From NCBI RefSeq assembly GCF_000418325.1, contig NC_021658.1, positions 13,496,501 to 13,560,500 of the forward strand: DNA of 64,000 bases, read 5' to 3'. Within the stretch, counting starts at the first letter, position 1; every line of letters begins with the position of its first letter. Positions 35,001-43,406 of the stretch are shown piece after piece. Origin of the DNA: Sorangium cellulosum So0157-2. GTDB lineage: Bacteria > Myxococcota_A > Polyangia > Polyangiales > Polyangiaceae. The notes under the pieces were generated by a model. It was not told where the DNA came from. It did not search any database and was given only the letters and a program-made list of their open reading frames with translations. The position numbers and the translations under genes were made by a program.

Positions 35001-35378
35001 CGGCGCCTTGCCGAAGTCGAACCCCGCATCGAGCTCGGCGCGCAGCAGCTCGCGGAGGCGGGCCTCCTGGGCCTCGCCGGGCAGGCCGCGGAGGTCGAGC
35101 ACGTCGAACGGCACCTCCACCGCCTTGTGGACGACCTGGAGCGGGCGCTTCTGGGTCTTCCAGACGAAGGAGGTGCGCAGGATGGAGTGCCGCGCCACGA
35201 CCAGCTGCCAGCCTCGGACGAACGCGTCGATCCGCACGTCGCCTTCGAGGCGATAGCGATTCTGCATGAGGTAGATGCCCGAGGACGGGCGGAGCAGCGT
35301 GTGGAACAGCATCCCCTCCTGCATGGGCGAGAGGGGATAAACGCTGTCGATGTTGGCGGAGGGGTCAGTCTTGGACAC
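29037..35378 (-). CDS. NRPS: C-A(Dab)-T-C-[A absent]-T-E
   Basis: This 2,113-residue synthetase has C1 (FHHILLDEW near 151, with Glu where Gly is usual) and A1 (A3 motif near 631) with pocket residues DIWELTADDK, which I recognise as the diaminobutyrate type of Pseudomonas NRPSs. T1 (GGHS near 1022) and C2 (LHHIVSDGWS near 1219) follow. Then, after only about 55 residues of Pro/Ala/Glu-rich linker, comes T2 (GGDS near 1589) and an epimerisation domain (AHHLVVDGVSW near 1781). The second module has no A domain at all, and no remnant is visible. T2 must be charged in trans or be skipped. GTG start, 3 bases after the previous stop. Confidence 0.9.
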   Translation of the reverse strand: MSKTDPSANIDSVYPLSPMQEGMLFHTLLRPSSGIYLMQNRYRLEGDVRIDAFVRGWQLVVARHSILRTSFVWKTQKRPLQVVHKAVEVPFDVLDLRGLPGEAQEARLRELLRAELDAGFDFGKAPLMHLRLVRLGDQTYELVHSFHHILLDEWCTSVLMMEFLACYEALVRGETPHLPPARPYRDYIDWIGRQDLPAAEAFWRSALKGFSAPTPLGFEERSAPAPEDEGRVDDLVFRIGAAPTAALRALAQRHRLTLNTIVQGAWALLLSHYSGEPEVLFGVTVAGRPPELPDVESIVGLFINTLPLRVPVPADQPLLPWLSALLDQNLRLRQHEHTPLVDIQRWSEIERGQPLFHSLFVFENAPIDPALREGRIVFKVQDVQDRVHTNYPITIMSWPDAELPLKISYDRSRVRPELAERLLRHLGALLEGMAEKPDARLGDLPLLTPAERQRALAAPGGPPAEKADLSSFAARFHAQVKRTPDAVAVSCEGRRLTYAELNREANRAAHALVARGVGPEERVALLDERGIDLLIMILAVFKAGGAYVPLEPAYPAERIGRILGSSEPRVVLTRDRYRGALEGVFSSVGAPRRPAVVTLEDTRRMSWPDGDPPERGGPGSLAYVIYTSGSTGAPKGAMVERRGMLNNMLSKLPRLELAAGDVIAQTASPCFDISVWQFLTALLFGGVVDIVPDEVARDPGRLLEHLERRGIAVVEVVPAVLQGMLDAAREDPAPPALKRLRWILPTGEALPAALARDWLTRYPAVPLMNAYGPAECSDDVALHPLTAPPAAHEAQVPIGKAVDHLRLYVLDHLLAPLPVGVRGELYVGGIGVGRGYLGDPRRTAAAFVPDPFSPEPGQRLYRTGDLGRYRDDGAIEFVGRRDHQVKIRGHRIELGEIEARLAEHAGVQEAVVLAREDRPGARRLVAYVGATAPAPDAEALRAWLAARVPEYMVPPIYVLLPALPRTANGKVDRAALPAPDSGDALGFVAPRTVTEELLAGIWAEVLGVERVSAEASFFDLGGHSLQLTQILARVRRALGVEVPLRSLFETPTVAAQARAVEAARRRPEAPPAPPLAAAPHEGPLPLSFAQERLWFLAQLEPTAASYNVPAAVRLRGPLDADRLERCLEAVVRRHASLRTTFAEREGRPEAVVRASQPVRIAIADLRALPEEAREAEARRSLDREAGRPFDLTGGPLFRATLLRLGEREHVLLVVLHHIVSDGWSLNLLVGEVTELYAAEAEGRAAALPPLPVQYADYARWQRAWLDGPALDRQLAHWRRRLGAEPPVLRLPTDRPRPAARSYRGARHAFALPRELSAKLVALARGQGVTSFMLLLAAFQALLARYSGQTDLCVGTPIAGRTRVEVEGLIGFFVNTLVLRADLGGDPRFTDLLAQAREEVLAAQAHQDLPFERLVQALRPARDLGHTPLFQVMFSLQEAARPARPIAGLEILPLEVDPGSAQFDLSLHMASAPEELSGAFEYSTDLFEERSIRRMADDLRALLEGIVAQPAARLGELPLPEPPAPAREEPREAARETARQTGEIGAGGAPPAGAQDAAPATAAEAQLAQIWAAALGRERVGRHDNFFELGGDSILSLQVVAQAKQAGLRITARQMFQHQTLAALAAAAVAAGDASLAPDDEGAAEGDVPLTPIQRRFFGRDLPNPHHWNQALLLTAKEPLVWPALEAAAQALLRHHDALRLRYAKESSGFRQAYAPDEPAAVAHRTDLSGVPEAEQPRVIEAHASRWQASLDLTTGPLFRVIGFDLGAGRPGRLLLIAHHLVVDGVSWRILLDDLQTAYDQARRGAPAQLPDKTAPFKRWAERLEDAARDAALQREAAFWLELPWERAAPPPADDPAGDRSARAMATLTAGLTEPETRSLLESVSDAYRTRIDEVLLAALALALGRWTGQRASAIDVEGHGRGGLDGDDPDLSRTVGWFTSVYPVVLEVAPDAGPGAALKAVKEQLRRVPRRGLPYGVVRELGAGELADRLRRLPAPRVAFNYLGQWDQVIGAGARFSAAAESPGAEHDPRSPLPYDLEIDAAVYDGRLEATFRYSAARHREATVAAVGALWRDALRELIAHCLSPDAGGYTPSDFTDVALAADELDSILARLD

Positions 35379-35381
35379 GGT

Positions 35382-38300
35382 TCACCTGTCGAGCTCTTCC
35401 AAGAGATCGCGCCACTCCTCCGGGGAGAGGCCGGCGGCGGGGGTTTCGGGGGAGCGCGGCGGCGCGGCCGCCGGCGGTGCGGCCGGCGGCGGGGCCGGCA
35501 CGGCGAGGAGCGCCGCGGCCTCGGCCACGGTCGGGCTCTCGAAGAGCTGCTTGGGCGAGAGCCGCAGCCCGCGCTGGGCGGCGCGCGCGATGACCTGCAA
35601 GGTGACGATCGAGTCGCCGCCCAGCTCGAAGAAGTTGTCGTGAATGCCCACCTGCTCGCGGTGGAGCACCTCCGCCAGGACCTCGGCGAGGATCCGCTCC
35701 GCCTCGGTCCGCGGCGGGACATAGGTGCGCTCGACCGGCGCCGCCGCCTCGGGCGCGGGCAGGGCGCGGCGGTCTACCTTTCCGTTGGGCGACAGCAAGA
35801 GCGAGTGTCCGCCCAGATCGAAGAAGTTGTCGTGAACGCCCACCTGCGGAGTCGAGAGGACGTCTCTCCAGATCGCCGCGATGGCGCGCTCGAGGTCGGT
35901 CCGCGGCGGCGTCGTGGCCCTGGTCGGCGCGTTCACCTGCTCGGGCGCGGGCAGGGCGCGGCGGTCGACCTTTCCGTTGGGCGACAGCGGCAGCCGCGGG
36001 AGCGGGAGGATGGGGGCGGGCACCATGTAGGCCGGGAGCGCGTCGGCGAGCCAGGCGCGCAGCGTCTCTGGCTCCGGGGTGGCGCCGTCGCGGCCGGTGA
36101 CGTAGGCGACGAGGCGCTTTCCGCCGTGGGCCTCGTCGCGGGCGAGGACGACGGCCTCGCCGACGCTGGGGTGGAGCAGCAGCCGCGCCTCGATCTCGCC
36201 GAGCTCGACGCGCAGGCCGCGGAGCTTGACCTGATGGTCGAGCCGTCCCAGGAACTCGATGGCTCCGTCGGGGCGATGGCGGGCCAGATCGCCTGTCCGG
36301 TACAGCCGCCCTCCGGGCGCGGCGCCGAACGGATCGGGGACGAAGCGCTCGGCGGTGAGCGCGGGCCGATTGTGATATCCGCGCGCGAGCCCGACGCCGC
36401 CGATGTAAAGCTCCCCGGCGACGCCCACCGGGACCGGATGGCCGTGTCGATCCAGGAGGTAGATCTGGGTATTGGCGATGGGGGGGCCGATGGGCACCGA
36501 GGCGGAGGTGTCGAGCGGCTGGCAGGCCCAGGCGGTGACATCGATGGATGCCTCGGTGGGCCCGTACAGATTGTGGAGCTCGGCGTGAGGGAGCCGCTCG
36601 AAGCATCGCCGCGCGAGCTCGGCGGGCAGGGCCTCGCCGCTGCAGAGCACCCGTCGCAGCGAGGCGCACGACGAGGCGCCGGGCGTCTCCAGGAAGGCCT
36701 GGAGCATCGGGGGGACGAAGTGCACGGTGGTGACGCCGTGGCGTGCGATGAGCTCGATGAGCCGCTCGCCGTCGCGGTGGTCGCCAGGACGGGCGACGAC
36801 GAGGCCCGCGCCGGTGATGAGCGGCCAGAAGAACTCCCAGACCGAGACATCGAAGCTGAAGGGGGTCTTTTGAAACACCCGGTCTTCGGCGGTGAGCGCG
36901 TAGCGCTCCTGCATCCACTGCAGCCGATTCAAGAGGCCGCGGTGGGTATTGCCGGCGCCCTTGGGCCGGCCGGTCGAGCCCGAGGTGTAGATGGTGTAAG
37001 CGAGGTTGTCCGGCGAGACGGCGACCGCGGGCTTGGCGGTCGACTCGCCGTCGAGCGCAGCGCGATCGGCGTCGAGGCACAGCAGCTGTGCGCGGTGGGG
37101 CGGCAGGCGCGAGGCGACCGGCCACTGGGTGAGGAGCACGGGAGCGGCGGCGTCGTCGAGCATGAAGGCGATGCGCTCGGCGGGGTAGTCGGGGTCGATG
37201 GGGACGTAGGCGGCGCCGGCCTTGAGGACGCCGAGCAGGGCGACGACCAGCTCGACGGAGCGCTCTGCCGCGATGGCGACGAGCCCGTCGGGCCCGACGC
37301 CGCGCCGGCGCAGGGCGTGGGCCACCTGGTTGGCGCGCGCGTCGAGCTCTCGATAGCTCAGGCGGCGGTCCTCGAAGATCACCGCCGTCGCGTCCGGCGT
37401 CCGCTCGGCCTGCGCCTCGAACAGCGCGTGCACGCGCAGGTCCCCCGGATAGCCGCGCTCCGTCGCGTTCCAGCCGGCCACCGCGCGCCGGGACTCCAGA
37501 TCTCCGAGCAGCGGGAGATCGCCGACCCGCGCCTCGGGACGGCCGACGATCTGCCGGAGCGCCGCCTCCACGAGGCCGAGCAGGCGGGAGGCGCCCTCGT
37601 CATCGAAGCGCCGCCGGTCGTACGAGAGGCGCAGCGTCAGCCGCTGTCCCGGCAGGACGGTCAAGGTGAGCGGGTAGTTGGTCTGATCCTCGAACGCGAC
37701 GTCGCGGACCCCGAGCCCGGGCAACCCCTGCTGCACCCGGGGGTCCCTCGGATAGTTCTCGACGACGAGGAGGCTCTCGAACAGCGGCTGTCCCGCCGGG
37801 ATCTCGCTGAAGGCCCGCGCCGCGGCGAGCGGCGTGTGCTCGTGCGGCCCGAGCTCGGTCGTCGCCCGCAGGAGATCGCGCAGCCACGCCGCGACGGTGG
37901 CGCCCGGCGGCACGGCCACGCGCAGCGGGAGCGTGTTGATGAAGAGCCCCACCATGGACTCGATCCCCGGAAGCGGCGCCGACCGCCCGGCGACGGTGAC
38001 GCCGAACAGCACGTCGTCGGTCCGCGCGGTCCGGCCGAGCAGCAGCGCCCAGGCGGCCTGGACGAGCGTGCTCGACGTCACGTGGTGCTGCTGCGCGAAG
38101 CGCTGGAGGCGCGCCGTGACCGGCTCCGGCAGCGCCACCGCCGCGGTCCCGTACCCGCTCGCCCCCTCGGCCGGCGCCGGCCGCTCCAGGGGCAGCGGCG
38201 TCGCCGCGCCGAACCCCGCGAGCGCCCGCCGGAAGAACGGCTCCTCGCCGCGCGCGTCGCGCCCGCGCAGCCAGGCGATGTACTCGCGGTAGCGCCGGCG

Positions 38301-41300
38301 CGCGGGCAACGCGACCGCGCGGCCGGCGCGCAGGGCGTCGTACGCGGAGAACGCGTCCTGCAGCACCAGGGCCGCCGACCACCCGTCGAGGAGCAGGTGG
38401 TGATGGCTCCACAGCACGACGTGGGCCTCGTCGTCCACGCGCAGGAGCGCGAGGCGCATCAGCGGACCCCGGGCCAGATCGAAGCCCCGCGCGCGGTCCG
38501 CCTCGAGGCGCGCCGCCACCCGCGCCCGCTGCTCCTCGGCGCCCGCGCCGCGCCAGTCCTCGATCTCGATCTCCAGCGCGGTCGCCGCGCCCGGCCGCCG
38601 CACGATCTGGAGCGGCTCGTCGGCGCCCTCCCAGGCGAAGGTCGTGCGCAGGACGCCGTGGTGCTGCACAACGGCCTCCCAGGCCCGGCGGAAGGCGCCT
38701 ACGTCGAGCGCCCCCAGCAGCCGGCACGTCACCTGCTCGACGTAGGCCCCGTCGCCGGGCTCCCACAGGCTGTGGAACAGCAGCCCCTGCTGGAGCGCGC
38801 TGAGCGGCATCACGTCCTCCACGTCGCGGCCGGGCCCGAGCAGGCGGTCGAGCGTCGCCTGATCGAGCCGCGCCAGCGGGAAGTCCGACGGCGTGCACCC
38901 GCCCGCGTCCGGCTCGAGGCAGCGGGCGACGAGGGCGCGCAGCCGCGCCGCGAAGTCGTCGCGGAGCCGCTGGATCGTCTCCGGCCGGTAGCGCGCGCCG
39001 CTCGCGCTCCACGTGACCTGGAGGCGCCCGCCGACGACGGCGGCGTCGACCTCCAGCTCGTAGCCCCGCGGCGCCCGCGGATCGCGCTCGGCCCCGGCGT
39101 CCTCCTCGGCGAGCGCGAAGAGCTGGCTCGCCGCGAACAGGTCGTCCCACTGCCCCAGGTAGTTGAAGCTCACCGCGGGCGCGGGCTGCCCCGCGAGCGC
39201 CGCGCCGCGCTCGCTCAGGTACCGGAGCAGGCCGTACGTGCCCCCGCGGCACGACGCGCCGCGGAGCTGCTCCTTCACCGCCTTGAGCGCCTCGTCGCAC
39301 GCCGCCTCGGGCGCGACCTCGAGCCGCACGGGGTAGAGCGCCGTGAACCACCCGACCGTGCGCGAGACATCCGCGTCGTCCAGCGCGTCGCGCCCGTGGC
39401 CTTCCACCTCGACGAGCACCGCGGGATCCCCCGTCCAGCGCGCGAGCGCCCCGCCGAGCGCGGTCAGCAGCAGCTCGTCGACCCGCGCCCGGTACGCCGA
39501 CGTCGCCGCGAGCAGCGCGCGCGTCTCGCCCTCGTCCAGCCGGTCGGTGCGGCGGACCGTGTCGCCCTCGAGCCCGGCGCCGGCCGGATCGTCCGCCGGC
39601 AGCGGCGCCGTCCCCCGCGCAGCGGCGATCCACGCGTCGGCCTGCCGCGCCACCTCCTCGGACTGGGCGCGCGCCGCGAGGCGCCGCGCCCAGGACCCGA
39701 AGGCCATGGTCCTCGCGGGGAGCCGGATCTCCTCGCCGGCCGCCCGCTGCCGGAGCGCGGTCTCGAGATCCTCGAGCAGGATCCGCCACGAGACCGCGTC
39801 CACGACGAGGTGGTGCGCGACGAGCAGCAGCCGGCCGCGGCGCGCCGGGCCCAGGTCGAACAGGACCGCGCGGAGCAGCGGCCCCTCGCTCAGGTGGAGC
39901 CGCGCCTGCCATGGCCCCGCCGCGCGCGAGAGCGCCGCCGCTCGCTCGGCGTCCGGCACCCCCGAGAGGTCCACGCGCGCGACCGCCGCGCCGGCGGCGC
40001 CCCCGTGGCGCTGCCGCCACACGCCGCCCTCGCAGGTGAACCGCAGCCGCAGCGCCTCGTGGTGCTCCGCCACGGCCAGGACCGCGGCCTCGAGCGCCTC
40101 CGCCGCCACGGGCGCCCGCAGCTCCAGCAGCACCGACTGGTTCCAGTGGTGCGGATGCTCCCCGAGGTGATCGAAGAACCAGCGCTGGATGGGCGCGAGC
40201 GGCACGTCGCCGTCGAGCGGCTCGTCGGCCGCGCTCGCCGCGGGGGCGGCCTCGGCCACCGCGGCCAGCTCGGCGACGGTCTGGTGCTGGAAGATCTGCC
40301 GGGGCGCGATCGAGAGGCCCGCCGCGCGCGCGCGCGCCACCACCTGGAGCGCCAGGATCGAGTCGCCGCCCAGCTCGAAGAAGTTCTCGCGGACGCCGAC
40401 CGCGGTCCGGCCGAGGAGCTCCGCCCAGATCCCCGCGAGGGCCTCCTCGGCCTGCGTCCGCGGGGCCGCGGCCTCGCCCGCGCCCTCCGCGGCGGGCGCG
40501 GGCAGCGCGCGCCGGTCGATCTTGCCGTGAGGCGTGCGCGGCAGCTCGTCCAGCACGACGAAGGCCGACGGCACCATGTAGTCGGGCACCTGCTCCCGCA
40601 GCGCCCGCCGGAGCTGCTCCGGCGAGACGCCCTCGGCGGCGGCGACGTAGGCGACGAGCCGGCGATCCTCCGGCCGATCCTCGCGCACGATCGCGACCGC
40701 GCCGCGCACGCCGGGGTGCTCGGCGAGCCGCGCCTCGATCTCGCCGAGCTCGATCCGGAAGCCGCGCAGCTTCACCTGGTGGTCCACGCGCCCGGCGAAC
40801 TCGAGCTGCCCGTCCGCCCGCCACCGCGCGCGGTCGCCGGTCCGGTACATCCGCTCGCCCGGCCGCCCCGCGAACGGATCGGGCACGAAGCGCTCCGCGG
40901 TCAGCCCGGGGCGCGCCCAGTAGCCGCGCGCGAGCCCCTGGCCGCCGAGGTACAGCTCGCCCACCACGCCCACGGGCGCGAGCCGCCCCGCCGCGTCGAG
41001 CACGTAGGCCCGCGCGCCCGCGATGGGCCTGCCGATGGGCGGCACGGCGGACGCGGGGCCCGCGCCCCGGGCCGTGAGATCGCACGCGGTCGCCACGACC
41101 GTGGCCTCGGTCGGCCCGTACGTGTTGACGAGGCGCACCCGCGCGGCCGCCGACGCGCGCCAGGCGCTCACGCGCTCGGGCAGGGCCGCCTCGCCGCCGA
41201 TGATGCAGAGCCGCAGGCCGGGCGGCAGGGTCAGGCGCCCTCCGTGCGCGAGCTCCGCGGCCACGCGGTGCCAGTACATCGTCGGCAGATCCAGCACCGT

Positions 41301-43397
41301 CACGCCCTGCGCCGCGCACGCCTCGAGGAAGGCGGCCGGCGACTCCAGCATCGCCTCGGTGCGCAGCACCAGCGCGGCGCCTCGCAGCAGGCAGGGGAAG
41401 ATCTCCTCGGCGCTGGCGTCGAAGCTCAGCGACGCGAACTGCAGCACGCGGTCCGAGGGCGCGATCTCGTAGAGCGCCGCCGCGGCCTCGACGAAGCCCG
41501 CGATCGCCCGGTGCGGGACGACGACGCCCTTGGGCACGCCCGTCGATCCGGACGTGTACAGGATGTACGCGGCCTGCTCGGGCGACGGGTCGCCCGGAGG
41601 CGGCGCCGCCGGCTCGCCGCGGAGCTCGGTCCAGCCCGGATCGAGGCGGATCAGCGCCGGGACGCCGGACAGCCCCTCCGCCGCCTCCGCGCCGGTCACC
41701 GCCACGCGGACGCCGGCGTCGGCGACCATCGCGGCGATCCGATCCCGCGGCGTGGTCGGATCGATCGGCACGTAGGCGCCGCCGGCCTTGAGCACCCCGA
41801 GCACGGCGACGACCATCTCGATCGAGCGCGGCAGGCACACGCCCACGCGCGCCTCGGGCCCGACGCCGCGCCGCCGCAGGCGCTGCGCGAGCTGGTTCGC
41901 GCGCCGATCGAGCTCGCCGTACGCGATCGAGCGCCCCTCGTGGACGACGGCCACGGCCGACGGCGCGAGCGCGGCCCGCGCCTCGAAGCTCCGGTGCAAC
42001 GCGCGCGGCGCGCGCTCCTTTGCCGCGGCCGCGCCCCACGCGAGCACGCGCGCGCGCTCCTCCGGCGCGAGCAGGGGCAGCTCGGACAGGCGCGCCTCCG
42101 GGCTCGCCGCGGCGCCCGCGAGCAGCCGCTCGAGGTGCCCGGCGAGGCGCTCGATCGAGGCCTCGTCGAACAGGTCCGTGTCGTACTCGATCGCCCCGGC
42201 GAGGCCGCCCTCGTCGGCGGCCATCTCCAGCGACAGATCGAGCTGGGCGCCGCCCGCGTCGAGATCCACGAGGCGCGCCTCGAGCCCCGGGATCTCGGGC
42301 GCCTGCCGGAGCGCGGGCTGCAGCGCGAAGAGCACCTGGCAGAGCGGCGCGTGGGAGAGGTCCCGGGCCGGGCGCAGCGCCTCCACGACCTGGTCGAACG
42401 GCACCTCCTGGTGCGCCTGGACCTCCCGCACCGTCTCGTTCACCCGCGCGAGCAGCGCGGCGAACGCCGGATCGCCGGCGAGATCGGTGCGGAGCACGAC
42501 CGTGTTGGCGAAGCAGCCCACGAGCCCTTCCAGATCGGCCCGGCTCCGGTTCGTCACCGGCGTGCCCACGCGGATGTCGAGCGAGCCCGTGACGCGCGCG
42601 AGGAGCGCCTTGAACCCCGCGACAAGCACGGCGTAGAGGGTCGTCTCCTCCCGCCGCGCCAGGGCGCGCAGCGCGCCGGTGAGCGCGGCCGGCAGCCGGA
42701 AGACGTACCGCGCCCCGCGGTAGCGCTGGATGGCCGGCCGGGGCCGGTCCGTCGGCAGCTCCAGCAGCGCGTCCTGGCCGGCGAGGCGCCGGGTCCAGAA
42801 GTCGAGCTGGGACCGGAGCGCGCCCGACGCGAGCCGCTCGCGCTGCCAGTGGGCGAAGTCCGCGTACTGCAGCGGCAGGTCCGGCAGCGGGGAGGGCCGG
42901 CCCGCCGCGAACGCCCCGTAGAGCGCGGCGAACTCCTGCAGGACCAGGCCCGTGGACCACCCGTCGAAGGCGATGTGGTGAACGACCCAGACGAGGACGT
43001 GCTCGTCCTCCCGCAGCCCGAGGAGCGCGAGCCGCAGCAGCGGGCCGCGCTCGAGGTCGAAGGGGCGCCGCGCCTCGCGCTCGATCAGGCGCCGGGCCTC
43101 CGCGTCGCGCTGGGGCTCGGGCAGGCCGGTCAGATCGATGCGCGGCACGCGCGGCGCGCCCTCCGGCCGGATCACCTGGACCGGCTGGCCGTCGACGACG
43201 CCGAACGTCGTGCGCAGGATCTCGTGGCGCCGCACGATCTCGGCCACGCACCGCTCCACCACGCCGGCGTCGAGCGACCCGGTGAGCCGCACGGCGGCGG
43301 CCAGGTTGTAGGAGGCGCTCTCGGGCTCGAGCTGGGCCAGGAACCAGAGCCGCTCCTGGGCGAAGCTCATCGGGAAAACGAAGACGTCCTCTTGCAT
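35382..43397 (-). CDS. NRPS: C-A(Lys-like)-T-E-C-A(Ser)-partial T-T
   Basis: This 2,671-residue synthetase follows the PKS in the assembly order. Landmarks: C1 VHHIAFDGWS near 143; A1 near 616 with pocket read as DAEDIGTVVK, two acidic residues suggesting a basic substrate such as Lys; T1 GGDS near 1012; epimerisation domain AHHLVVDAVSW near 1198; C2 SHHHLLLDGWS near 1668; A2 near 2142 with pocket DVWHLSLIDK, the serine code. A carrier core GGHSLLL near 2529 then breaks directly into a second copy of the A10 motif SPNGKVDRR and a complete carrier (GGDS near 2593). The whole A2 to first carrier core is a near-identical copy of part of the first NRPS gene, so this end is a recombination product. 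It starts 9 bases after the TauD gene. Confidence 0.92.
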   Translation of the reverse strand: MQEDVFVFPMSFAQERLWFLAQLEPESASYNLAAAVRLTGSLDAGVVERCVAEIVRRHEILRTTFGVVDGQPVQVIRPEGAPRVPRIDLTGLPEPQRDAEARRLIEREARRPFDLERGPLLRLALLGLREDEHVLVWVVHHIAFDGWSTGLVLQEFAALYGAFAAGRPSPLPDLPLQYADFAHWQRERLASGALRSQLDFWTRRLAGQDALLELPTDRPRPAIQRYRGARYVFRLPAALTGALRALARREETTLYAVLVAGFKALLARVTGSLDIRVGTPVTNRSRADLEGLVGCFANTVVLRTDLAGDPAFAALLARVNETVREVQAHQEVPFDQVVEALRPARDLSHAPLCQVLFALQPALRQAPEIPGLEARLVDLDAGGAQLDLSLEMAADEGGLAGAIEYDTDLFDEASIERLAGHLERLLAGAAASPEARLSELPLLAPEERARVLAWGAAAAKERAPRALHRSFEARAALAPSAVAVVHEGRSIAYGELDRRANQLAQRLRRRGVGPEARVGVCLPRSIEMVVAVLGVLKAGGAYVPIDPTTPRDRIAAMVADAGVRVAVTGAEAAEGLSGVPALIRLDPGWTELRGEPAAPPPGDPSPEQAAYILYTSGSTGVPKGVVVPHRAIAGFVEAAAALYEIAPSDRVLQFASLSFDASAEEIFPCLLRGAALVLRTEAMLESPAAFLEACAAQGVTVLDLPTMYWHRVAAELAHGGRLTLPPGLRLCIIGGEAALPERVSAWRASAAARVRLVNTYGPTEATVVATACDLTARGAGPASAVPPIGRPIAGARAYVLDAAGRLAPVGVVGELYLGGQGLARGYWARPGLTAERFVPDPFAGRPGERMYRTGDRARWRADGQLEFAGRVDHQVKLRGFRIELGEIEARLAEHPGVRGAVAIVREDRPEDRRLVAYVAAAEGVSPEQLRRALREQVPDYMVPSAFVVLDELPRTPHGKIDRRALPAPAAEGAGEAAAPRTQAEEALAGIWAELLGRTAVGVRENFFELGGDSILALQVVARARAAGLSIAPRQIFQHQTVAELAAVAEAAPAASAADEPLDGDVPLAPIQRWFFDHLGEHPHHWNQSVLLELRAPVAAEALEAAVLAVAEHHEALRLRFTCEGGVWRQRHGGAAGAAVARVDLSGVPDAERAAALSRAAGPWQARLHLSEGPLLRAVLFDLGPARRGRLLLVAHHLVVDAVSWRILLEDLETALRQRAAGEEIRLPARTMAFGSWARRLAARAQSEEVARQADAWIAAARGTAPLPADDPAGAGLEGDTVRRTDRLDEGETRALLAATSAYRARVDELLLTALGGALARWTGDPAVLVEVEGHGRDALDDADVSRTVGWFTALYPVRLEVAPEAACDEALKAVKEQLRGASCRGGTYGLLRYLSERGAALAGQPAPAVSFNYLGQWDDLFAASQLFALAEEDAGAERDPRAPRGYELEVDAAVVGGRLQVTWSASGARYRPETIQRLRDDFAARLRALVARCLEPDAGGCTPSDFPLARLDQATLDRLLGPGRDVEDVMPLSALQQGLLFHSLWEPGDGAYVEQVTCRLLGALDVGAFRRAWEAVVQHHGVLRTTFAWEGADEPLQIVRRPGAATALEIEIEDWRGAGAEEQRARVAARLEADRARGFDLARGPLMRLALLRVDDEAHVVLWSHHHLLLDGWSAALVLQDAFSAYDALRAGRAVALPARRRYREYIAWLRGRDARGEEPFFRRALAGFGAATPLPLERPAPAEGASGYGTAAVALPEPVTARLQRFAQQHHVTSSTLVQAAWALLLGRTARTDDVLFGVTVAGRSAPLPGIESMVGLFINTLPLRVAVPPGATVAAWLRDLLRATTELGPHEHTPLAAARAFSEIPAGQPLFESLLVVENYPRDPRVQQGLPGLGVRDVAFEDQTNYPLTLTVLPGQRLTLRLSYDRRRFDDEGASRLLGLVEAALRQIVGRPEARVGDLPLLGDLESRRAVAGWNATERGYPGDLRVHALFEAQAERTPDATAVIFEDRRLSYRELDARANQVAHALRRRGVGPDGLVAIAAERSVELVVALLGVLKAGAAYVPIDPDYPAERIAFMLDDAAAPVLLTQWPVASRLPPHRAQLLCLDADRAALDGESTAKPAVAVSPDNLAYTIYTSGSTGRPKGAGNTHRGLLNRLQWMQERYALTAEDRVFQKTPFSFDVSVWEFFWPLITGAGLVVARPGDHRDGERLIELIARHGVTTVHFVPPMLQAFLETPGASSCASLRRVLCSGEALPAELARRCFERLPHAELHNLYGPTEASIDVTAWACQPLDTSASVPIGPPIANTQIYLLDRHGHPVPVGVAGELYIGGVGLARGYHNRPALTAERFVPDPFGAAPGGRLYRTGDLARHRPDGAIEFLGRLDHQVKLRGLRVELGEIEARLLLHPSVGEAVVLARDEAHGGKRLVAYVTGRDGATPEPETLRAWLADALPAYMVPAPILPLPRLPLSPNGKVDRRALPAPEQVNAPTRATTPPRTDLERAIAAIWRDVLSTPQVGVHDNFFDLGGHSLLLSPNGKVDRRALPAPEAAAPVERTYVPPRTEAERILAEVLAEVLHREQVGIHDNFFELGGDSIVTLQVIARAAQRGLRLSPKQLFESPTVAEAAALLAVPAPPPAAPPAAAPPRSPETPAAGLSPEEWRDLLEELDR
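35793..37478 (-). repeat. 1,686-bp near-identical direct repeat, copy 1 (Ser A domain)
   Basis: This segment matches 53710-55395 with only 8 mismatches that I could find by eye, about 99.5 % identity. It covers the Ser adenylation domain from just before its start to the core of the carrier domain. The sequence outside both edges is unrelated. Copy 1 ends inside the carrier motif, where it is joined to a second A10 motif. Confidence 0.93.
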
Positions 43398-43406
43398 GGA
43401 AGAACC

